The notes under the pieces were generated by a model, which made no database searches, was not told the DNA's origin, and saw only the letters and a program-made list of their open reading frames with translations. Source: Gemmatimonadota bacterium (GTDB lineage Bacteria > Gemmatimonadota > Gemmatimonadetes > Longimicrobiales > Gaopeijiaceae). Taken from it: a DNA stretch of 64,000 bases. The stretch is from NCBI GenBank assembly GCA_022827345.1, contig JAJDTB010000027.1, positions 1 to 64,000 on the forward strand, written 5' to 3'. This document shows positions 24,005 to 30,911 of the stretch, piece after piece. A program made the translations under genes and the position numbers. The first letter of the stretch is position 1. Each line of letters starts with the position of its first letter.

Positions 24005-25237
24005 TCAGCTTCCTCCGAGATTCGGATTCGATGCCCACTCGTCGATACCGATTTCGAAGCATACGTCGCGGCCGGCAAGCGAGGGATCGTTGATTCTCCT
24101 GAGGTCGTAGAGGCGATGGGCCTGCAGCCACAGTTCAGCCGAACGCTCGTACATCAGCTGATCCATCACAGCCGATTGACTCATCTCTCCCTCGTAGGGG
24201 TCGAGAGCCACGAAAGCCCGCACCTCGTTGATGAGCGCGACCGCGCGTTCAGCGCTCCCAATATTCAACTCGGCCTCCGCTTCGATCAAGCGTGCCTCCT
24301 GCCAGGTCGAAATCGGAATGGGTGAGTCACGCAGCTTGTACTTCTCCTGCTCCACGTACTTTCGGGTCGGATCCGGTCCGGTTTCGTTGGGCCCCCGGTC
24401 GATGAAGGACGTTCTCGGGTCCGCGATGAAGCGAGGATCGTCGTAGAACGTCGGATGCACGCCCGCTTCACGCCTGGTAAGGGTGCGAGTCAGGCCGGCG
24501 ACCGAGTTCTCTTCCCGCCCGCTGTTCTGGGAATAGATGGCGTCGAAGCGGAATCCGGCCGGGATCGCCGACGCGTCAGCCAGGGCGCCCGCATGATCGC
24601 CCAGCATGGACCGAGTGCGGGCTCGTCCCAACTGGGCACGCATCGCCCAGTCAGGGGCTCCCGCCCCCGTCGCGCTCGACATCGCATCGCTAAAGTCCTG
24701 CTCGGCCAGCCGGTAGAACTCTGCGGGTGGCATTGCCGGCCCTCCGTTGAGGGTGCCTTCGCAGAAGTTGTCGGCGAGCATGACCTTGCCGAGTCCGCCA
24801 TACATTCGCACCTGGGCCGGCTCGGATCTGGCCTCCGGGAAGCCCTCGGCGATCCGGCGAGCCGCGTCGTCCGCGACCCAGATCGACCGTGCCATCTGGT
24901 TGTAGACGCCGTTTCCGTTTGAGATCCGGTCCATGAGGCCGGTCTCCACCGATCGCCAGCTCGGGAACGAGCCGGTGTGGATCAGCTCAAAGGAAACGAG
25001 TCCCATGATGTTGATCGCGTTGTCGTACATGTCGATCCAGTCTCCGGCCACTCCGTTTACCAGAGGAGTCAGCGCCGCTTCCTGGTCGAGATCCTGCTCG
25101 AGGATGTCCTGCTCGTTCTGCACCTCGAACAACCCGTCGCACGCCGGCAGCGACAGAATCAGGGCCGTGAGCCCGATCGTGCCGAGCGGTGGCAAACGGA
25201 AGGTCACGCCACGAAATACCTTGTAACCGCGCGCCAT
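24005..25237 (-). CDS. SusD/RagB-like nutrient-binding lipoprotein
   Basis: A SusD/RagB family lipoprotein of about 410 residues that acts as the surface lid of a SusC transporter. The signal ends in LSLPAC, giving a lipidated Cys. The TPR-like helical family pattern is visible (ARRIAEGFPEARSEPAQVRMYGGLGKVMLADNFCEG, then QEARLIEAEAELNIGSAERAVALINEVRAFV and a C-terminal LMYERSAELWLQAHRLYDLRRI). This length is short for SusD (often about 500). ATG at 25237 was chosen, preceded by AAGGAAGAA; an in-frame ATG 30 bases upstream is possible. It lies 42 bases after susC, forming the usual operon. The ligand is unknown. Confidence 0.9.
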   Translation of the reverse strand: MARGYKVFRGVTFRLPPLGTIGLTALILSLPACDGLFEVQNEQDILEQDLDQEAALTPLVNGVAGDWIDMYDNAINIMGLVSFELIHTGSFPSWRSVETGLMDRISNGNGVYNQMARSIWVADDAARRIAEGFPEARSEPAQVRMYGGLGKVMLADNFCEGTLNGGPAMPPAEFYRLAEQDFSDAMSSATGAGAPDWAMRAQLGRARTRSMLGDHAGALADASAIPAGFRFDAIYSQNSGREENSVAGLTRTLTRREAGVHPTFYDDPRFIADPRTSFIDRGPNETGPDPTRKYVEQEKYKLRDSPIPISTWQEARLIEAEAELNIGSAERAVALINEVRAFVALDPYEGEMSQSAVMDQLMYERSAELWLQAHRLYDLRRINDPSLAGRDVCFEIGIDEWASNPNLGGS

Positions 25238-25279
25238 GGTGTTTCTTCCTTTCTGATGGTTTGTCATGTCATCCTCCCG

Positions 25280-28174
25280 TCACATCGATGTCCGGAAGGT
25301 CATCAGGAAGATCCTCGGCGGTGGCAGGGTGTCGAAGTCCTGTGCGTTTCGCAGGTTGGACGCTCCGTCCCAGTTGGTCTCGGGGTGTATCCCCGAGAAC
25401 ACGCTCCACATCCACAGATTCCTCGCGGAAAGCCTGATGCTCGACCGAGACATGCCCAGGTTGGTCAGCCACTCGTCGGGCAGGTCGTAGCCGACGCTGA
25501 TCTCACGAATCGTGAAGAAGTCGGCCGGTTCCCAGAAGCCGGTGTAGCCCAGGGTCGTTGTGTAGTTGTAGACCGAATCGGATGCCGGGGTCGGAGTCCC
25601 GTTCGGCTGCTCGACCAGAGACAGATACTCGTCTCCCGTGCGCACGCGGGCGGACCAGTACCGTGAGAAGTTGTTCTTCACCATTCCGCCCCGGAACTCG
25701 GACATCGCGGACATGGTGATGGACTTCCATCGGAGCTGGTTCGAGTACGAGCCGAACCAGCTCGGGTCCTTGCGGCCCTGGTAGGCCTGCTCTTCGCTGC
25801 GGCTGTGCGTGCGTGTGTTCGGGTCCCAGCCATCGAGCTCGAAGCCCCAGGCGCCGTGAACGGGATACCCCTCCGTGATCCTGTAGCCGAAGCCGCTGAG
25901 GTCGGCGACTCCGCCCATATCCGTAACTTCGTTGTGCTGGGTCGCGAACTGCGCGTTCCCCGACCACTCGAAGTCCTGAGAGCTGTAGAGCAGCGCGTTC
26001 ACGCCGATCTCCACCCCGCGGTTTTCGATCGCCCCGATGTTCGTCAGCTGGTCGGCGAGAAAGCCCTGTGACGATGGGAACGGCTTGAAGAGGAGAGCGT
26101 CCCTGGTCTTCTGGAAGTACGCGGTTGCCTCGACGCCTATGCGGTCGTCGAGGATACCCGCGTCGAATCCCACTTCGACTTCCTGGGAGCGCTCCGGCCC
26201 CAGGTCCGGGTTTCCGATGTTGCCGGGGGTGACCGCGGGCAGACCTCCCTGAGCCGACACGGGCACCCAGGTGCGGTCTGCGGCAAACTGGGCAGGGGCG
26301 AGGCCGGACTCTCCGTACGCCACCCGGAGTTTCATGGTCGGGATCAGGCCGGTGGGCCAGAATCCCTCTTCGGAGATGTTGTAGGCCAGCGACGCTTTCG
26401 GGTAGAGCTGCGTATTGAACTCGTTCCCGAAGGCGGAGTTTCCATCCAGCCTCATGCCGGCGGTAAGGAAGAGCTTGTCCCAGAGGCCGAATGTCCCCTG
26501 CGCGAACACGCCGGCGTTGATCTCTTCAACGCGGCGCTCGGACCCGGTGGTTACCGAGGTCGCGTCGACCGACTTGACCCCTGGCGCCGGGAAATCCGTC
26601 CCCCTCGCATCCACCCGGACGGTATTCTCGAAGTTGCCCTGGAAGCCGCCGGTGACCTCCGACGAGATCCAGTCGGTAAAGTCATTGGAAAGGGTCGCGC
26701 GGTACTCCGTGGTCACGTCGCGGAATGTGCGGGTGTGGTTGCGCTTGTTGCCCAGCTTGTTGCCCGAGCCCTCGTAGCCGAAGGGGAAGAACTTGGTGAA
26801 CTCGTCCGTGAACCAGTCGACCCCGGTTCGGAACGTGTGGCCGAATCGGTCGTTGGGCCGGTGGACGACTTCGAAGCCGGACGTCGCCCGCAGGACCCGC
26901 TGCAGGTTTTCCAACGTGCTGTTGGCCGCCACGCTCCCGAATCGCTCTCCGTATGGCCGGTCCACTGTAGCCGTATAGGGCAGACCACTCGCGAACTGGG
27001 AATAGAGTCCGTGCAGCGCGTTGTTGTCGTCGGGAACCCGCAATCGATTGTGGATGAGATTGGATGTCGCCGTTACCGTCACGGTCGGGCTGAGAACCGT
27101 GGTGAGGTTCAAGCGGCCGCTGATGACCTTGTTCCAGTTCGCGTCGCCCTTGAGCGAGGCCTCCTGGCCCTTGTAGCTCCCCGAGATGAAGTAGCGGACC
27201 GACTGCCCGCCTCCGCTCACGGAACCGGCGTAGCGGTGGTGGTAGCCATTCTCGACCAGCTCCGTGGGGTCGCGGGCCTGGAAGCCGTCGGGTCCCCGGA
27301 AGAGGTGGTTCATTCGGCCCGGGAAGGTGTCGGTCGGTGTCCGTTCGAATCCCTGTTCGACCTCGAAGTCCCACTGCGGTGCGCCTGTCCGTCCCCGCTT
27401 CGTGAAGATCTGGATGACCCCGTTGGCGCCCTGTGTTCCATACATCGTGGACGCGGCCGAGCCCTTCACGATCTCGATTCTCTCGATCTCCGAGGTCGAG
27501 ATGTCCTGCAGCCGCGAGATGTCCATACCGCCGAACCAGACACCCCCCTGGTCGTGGGAGGCGTCGACTCTGATCCCGTCGATGTACACGACCGGATCAC
27601 CGCTCAGCGACACGGAAGTCATGCCGCGGATGCGGATGATTCCACCGAGGCCCACGGTTCCGGAAGCGAGATTCATCGCGACACCCGCCGACCGACCCTG
27701 AATGAGCTGGTCGACACTCGTGATTGGTGCCGCCGCAGTCACATCCAGGGCGTTCACCGTCGAGATGGAGTTGCCGAGTTTGCGCTTTGCGGTTTCCTGG
27801 GCCGACCCTGTAACCACCAGTTCGTCCAGGCTGATGGCGCGCTCGGTCAGCGTAAGGTCGGCCAGCGCAGTCTCACCGACCAGAACCGATACCTGGGCTT
27901 CCTCTACCCCGAAGCCGATCATGTCCGCGCGGACCGTCACCGGCCCGGCGGGCACATTGGGGATGAGAAAGCGCCCGTTGTTGCCCGTGATGGTGCCGAA
28001 ACCCGTCCCGACGATCGTGACTTGCACTCCGGAGAGTGGCCGACCGCTGGTCGCGTTGGTCACAAGCCCCGTCACGGTGCCGGCCTGCTGTCCAAACAGC
28101 GGTGCCGCGCCCAGGACGAGCGCGGCGCAGGCTGCGAGACAGGGCCAGAGTGGATGGCGTAAGCGAGTGTTCAT
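25280..28174 (-). CDS. SusC/RagA-type TonB-dependent receptor
   Basis: A 964-residue outer-membrane importer of the SusC/RagA family. A signal peptide (LAACAALVLGAAPLFGQ) is followed by a carboxypeptidase-regulatory-like domain (GTVTGLVTNATSGRPLSGVQVTIVGTGFG, residues of about 32-115). A TonB-box-like segment (ISLDELVVTG), the plug domain (DQLIQGRSAGVAM, YGTQGANGVIQIFTKRG) and the barrel follow, ending in RIFLMTFRTSM. ATG at 28174 follows AGGAGG, a strong site. With SusD it imports oligomers by TonB energy; no hydrolase next to the pair reveals whether the substrate is a glycan or a peptide. Confidence 0.93.
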   Translation of the reverse strand: MNTRLRHPLWPCLAACAALVLGAAPLFGQQAGTVTGLVTNATSGRPLSGVQVTIVGTGFGTITGNNGRFLIPNVPAGPVTVRADMIGFGVEEAQVSVLVGETALADLTLTERAISLDELVVTGSAQETAKRKLGNSISTVNALDVTAAAPITSVDQLIQGRSAGVAMNLASGTVGLGGIIRIRGMTSVSLSGDPVVYIDGIRVDASHDQGGVWFGGMDISRLQDISTSEIERIEIVKGSAASTMYGTQGANGVIQIFTKRGRTGAPQWDFEVEQGFERTPTDTFPGRMNHLFRGPDGFQARDPTELVENGYHHRYAGSVSGGGQSVRYFISGSYKGQEASLKGDANWNKVISGRLNLTTVLSPTVTVTATSNLIHNRLRVPDDNNALHGLYSQFASGLPYTATVDRPYGERFGSVAANSTLENLQRVLRATSGFEVVHRPNDRFGHTFRTGVDWFTDEFTKFFPFGYEGSGNKLGNKRNHTRTFRDVTTEYRATLSNDFTDWISSEVTGGFQGNFENTVRVDARGTDFPAPGVKSVDATSVTTGSERRVEEINAGVFAQGTFGLWDKLFLTAGMRLDGNSAFGNEFNTQLYPKASLAYNISEEGFWPTGLIPTMKLRVAYGESGLAPAQFAADRTWVPVSAQGGLPAVTPGNIGNPDLGPERSQEVEVGFDAGILDDRIGVEATAYFQKTRDALLFKPFPSSQGFLADQLTNIGAIENRGVEIGVNALLYSSQDFEWSGNAQFATQHNEVTDMGGVADLSGFGYRITEGYPVHGAWGFELDGWDPNTRTHSRSEEQAYQGRKDPSWFGSYSNQLRWKSITMSAMSEFRGGMVKNNFSRYWSARVRTGDEYLSLVEQPNGTPTPASDSVYNYTTTLGYTGFWEPADFFTIREISVGYDLPDEWLTNLGMSRSSIRLSARNLWMWSVFSGIHPETNWDGASNLRNAQDFDTLPPPRIFLMTFRTSM

Positions 28175-28466
28175 CCGTACCTCCTACGATTCGGTCCGGC
28201 GAACTACCCTCTCTTGCTCAGGTCTGCATTCCCCGGACCTGGTGCATTGCGATAAACATACTTGTTTGTATACACTTTTGCGAACGTTCGCCCGGACCTC
28301 TGTCGCATTCGACATCCGTGCAACCGGCCATGAAAGCGCCTCTTCCCGCGCGGATAAGCTCGGCGTCTCACCGAGGTTGGTGAAAGATCGCTCGCCGGGT
28401 TGCCAATGCTGGCGACAGGGCGTCCCTCGGCTGTAGTCTCTTCCTTCCAACGCCCACCCTGTCTGC
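28175..28466. other. Divergent intergenic region between susC and the Tat aminotransferase
   Basis: About 290 bases hold the start regions of two divergent genes. An AT-rich island at about 28250-28285 (AAACATACTTGTTTGTATAC) stands out in this GC-rich sequence and next to it is GCGAACGTTCGC, a perfect 12-base palindrome. These probably mark the susC promoter and an operator, though no unambiguous -35/-10 pair was found. Confidence 0.4.
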
Positions 28467-29789
28467 ATGCACCAAATGGCACATTACCAAGGCACCCACC
28501 GCCCCTCCCACCACCTCACGCGGCGCAGCTTCTTCACCGCCGGCGCTGCCGGACTCGCGGCCACCTCGCTTTCCGCCTGCTCGGGCACGTCCGGCACCGA
28601 TACCAGCGCACCTCCCTGCCCCGACCTGACCCGCCCCACGAGCCTCGACGACGCAGCCTGGGCCCACGTCCGCGCCCAGTTCATCCTCGAGCCGGGCACC
28701 GCCTACATGAACAACGCCAGCCTGGGGATGCCGCCGGCCTCGGTCGCCGAAGCCGTGGCCGCGGGGTACGACGCGCTTTCCCGGGAGCCGCTGAAGGGGA
28801 AGACCGCACTCGGCCGGGCCATCGCCGGGCGCGTGGTGCCCGGTCTTGCAAGTCTCTTCGGCGCGGAACCCGCCGAGATCGTCCTCACGCGCAACGCGAC
28901 CGAAGCGCTGCACATGGGGGCGGTCGGCGTGCGGCTTCAGCCCGGCGACGAAGTGCTGATGACCACGCAGGAACACCCGGCGGGGAGCCGTCCGTGGGAC
29001 TACCGGGCGACGCACCACGGCGTGAAGGTGAGCAAGGTCTTCATCCCCAGCCCCTTCGAGACCGGCGAAGAGGTGGTGCGACTGGTCGAAGAGGCGCTCA
29101 CCCCGGCGACCCGTGTGATCGCGTTCTGCCACGTCACCCGCGGCGGGCATCTCTACCCGGTACGGCAACTGTGCGCGCTGGCCCGCGAGCGCGGCATCGT
29201 CAGCCATGTGGACGGCGCGCAGGCGGTGGGAATGTTCCCGGTCGACCTCCACGACCTGGGGTGCGACACCTACTCCGCCAGCCTCCACAAATGGCTGCTG
29301 GGTCCGATGGGCACCGGCGTATTCTACGTGCGAGCGGACGCACGGGACCGCGTGGAGTCGGCGTTCGCCTTCGACGCCACTCCCGAGGCGCCCGCCTACC
29401 AGCCGCCGGGGACGACCGGGTTGCCGGTCCAGGCCGCCCTGTCCGCGTCGCTGGACTTCGTGGAGACGGTCGGAATCGACAACATCGCCGCCCGGACACG
29501 GCACCTCTCCGACTACCTCAAGGCGCGGCTCGCCGAGATGCCCGGAGCGACCATCCTCAGCGGACCCACGCCCGCCACCTCCTGCCCCGGCTCCACGATC
29601 TTCGAGCTGGAAGGGGTCGACGCCGTCGAGGCGGTCACCCTCATCGCCGAGCGCGCGGGCATCCACATCGACGAACACCAGCGCGACGGACACAACGCGA
29701 TCAGGATCTCCACGCACGTCTACAACACCACCGCCGAAATCGACCGGGTCACCGAAGCGCTGGATGGGTTGCGTTCAATCCCATCATGA
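28467..29789 (+). CDS. Tat-exported class V aminotransferase-like PLP protein
   Basis: A 440-residue protein with a twin-arginine signal (HLTRRSFFTAGAAGLAATSLSACSG) that also ends in a lipobox, so a Tat-exported lipoprotein is likely. The body is a class V aminotransferase fold: TAYMNNASLGMPP, PLP-binding GDEVLMTTQEHPAGS, HVDGAQAVGMFPVDL with the cofactor Asp, and the Schiff-base Lys in ASLHKWLLGPMG. It is closest in pattern to isopenicillin-N-epimerase-like enzymes. Tat export fits a cofactor loaded before secretion. It is a distant relative of the cytoplasmic enzyme at 6.7 kb. The substrate is unknown. Confidence 0.83.
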   Translation: MHQMAHYQGTHRPSHHLTRRSFFTAGAAGLAATSLSACSGTSGTDTSAPPCPDLTRPTSLDDAAWAHVRAQFILEPGTAYMNNASLGMPPASVAEAVAAGYDALSREPLKGKTALGRAIAGRVVPGLASLFGAEPAEIVLTRNATEALHMGAVGVRLQPGDEVLMTTQEHPAGSRPWDYRATHHGVKVSKVFIPSPFETGEEVVRLVEEALTPATRVIAFCHVTRGGHLYPVRQLCALARERGIVSHVDGAQAVGMFPVDLHDLGCDTYSASLHKWLLGPMGTGVFYVRADARDRVESAFAFDATPEAPAYQPPGTTGLPVQAALSASLDFVETVGIDNIAARTRHLSDYLKARLAEMPGATILSGPTPATSCPGSTIFELEGVDAVEAVTLIAERAGIHIDEHQRDGHNAIRISTHVYNTTAEIDRVTEALDGLRSIPS

Positions 29790-29836
29790 TGTCGGTGCCG
29801 ATGTGCTCTTCAATGTCCCCACAAATGTAATGTGAC

Positions 29837-29866
29837 GTTTACAAAATGTAATGTAAACCATACATT
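29837..29866 (+). promoter_or_regulatory. Predicted promoter and operator of the acetamidase gene
   Basis: TTTACA (29838-29843) and TACATT (29861-29866) are spaced by 17 bases, an ideal sigma-70-type pair. Between them lies an inverted repeat, GTTTACA (29837-29843) and TGTAAAC (29852-29858), which could bind a repressor. The start codon is 35 bases beyond the -10 box. TGTAATGT occurs twice here (29826 and 29847). Confidence 0.5.
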
Positions 29867-29900
29867 TCCAATCGCGTGTCACCACGGAAGGAGTCACCCC

Positions 29901-30911
29901 ATGTTCCGTTCACCGATCTCGAGGGCAGCGCTCGCGTTCGTCCTCCCACTCGTCGCCACGGCGTGCTCCATCGAGCCCATCCCCGAGGAGCCGGCGAGCC
30001 AGATCCCGGCCCCCGACTACACCCTCGGCACCGAGAACACGCACAACCGCTGGAGCCGGACGATTCCCCCCGTGCTGACCGTGCCCGCCGGCGCCGTGGT
30101 CGAAGTGCACACCAAGGAAGCCTCCGACGGCCAGATTACCGAGGCCACGACGGTGGATGAACTGGCGGACGTCGACTTCGGCCTGATCCACGCCCTGACC
30201 GGCCCGATCCATGTCGAGGGGGCCAGCCCGGGCGACATCCTCGCGGTCACGCTGCACGAGATCGAAGTCGAAGGCTGGGGCTGGGCCACGATCCTCCCCG
30301 GCTTCGGTTTCCTCGCCGACGAGTTCACCGAGCCCTGGATCCGGGGCTTCCCCATGGAGCCGGGAGCGACCGAGGTCCCCTTCAACGAGGACATCACGAT
30401 CCCCCTGTCCCCGTTCGCCGGCGTCATGGGCGTAGCGCCCGACACCGACTCGATGCTGGTGACGATCCCGCCACGCACCAACGGCGGCAACATGGACAAC
30501 CGGCACATGAAGGTCGGCACGACGGTCTACATCCCCGTTCAGGTGGAGGGGGCACTCTTCTCGATCGGCGACGCGCACGCGGCGCAGGGCGACGGCGAGG
30601 TCTCCGGCACCGCGATCGAGGCTCCGATGCGCATCGTGCTGCAACTCGACGTCCTGGAGAACACCCGCGGCATGGTCGAGCCCCAGTACGAGACCGACGA
30701 GTTCTACGGCGTGACCGGCTTCGGCACCACGATCGACGAGGCAGCCCGCAAGGCCACCCGCTACATGATCGACTACCTGGTCGCGGAGCACGGCTTGACG
30801 CCGAACGAGGCCTACGTACTCTGCTCGCTAGTGGGGGACCTGAAGATCTCGGAGACGGTGGACGTTCCGCACATGCTGGTGAGCATGCACATGCCGAAGT
30901 CGATCTTCTGA
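29901..30911 (+). CDS. Acetamidase/formamidase family lipoprotein
   Basis: A 336-residue member of the acetamidase/formamidase (FmdA_AmdA) family, which hydrolyses short amides to ammonia and an acid. Conserved parts include the opening HNRWSRTIPPVLTVPAGAVVEVHTKEASDGQI, the core IHVEGASPGDILAVTLHEIEVEGWGW, GGNMDNRHMKVGTTVYIPVQVEGALFSIGDAHAAQGDGEVSGTAIE, and the tail EAYVLCSLVGDLKISETVDVPHMLVSMHMPKSIF. ATG at 29901 has GGAAGGAG upstream. The signal (LPLVATACS) carries a lipobox, so it acts outside the cytoplasm, unlike the classical cytosolic enzymes. Its last 84 bases overlap the end of the convergent M28 gene. Confidence 0.92.
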   Translation: MFRSPISRAALAFVLPLVATACSIEPIPEEPASQIPAPDYTLGTENTHNRWSRTIPPVLTVPAGAVVEVHTKEASDGQITEATTVDELADVDFGLIHALTGPIHVEGASPGDILAVTLHEIEVEGWGWATILPGFGFLADEFTEPWIRGFPMEPGATEVPFNEDITIPLSPFAGVMGVAPDTDSMLVTIPPRTNGGNMDNRHMKVGTTVYIPVQVEGALFSIGDAHAAQGDGEVSGTAIEAPMRIVLQLDVLENTRGMVEPQYETDEFYGVTGFGTTIDEAARKATRYMIDYLVAEHGLTPNEAYVLCSLVGDLKISETVDVPHMLVSMHMPKSIF

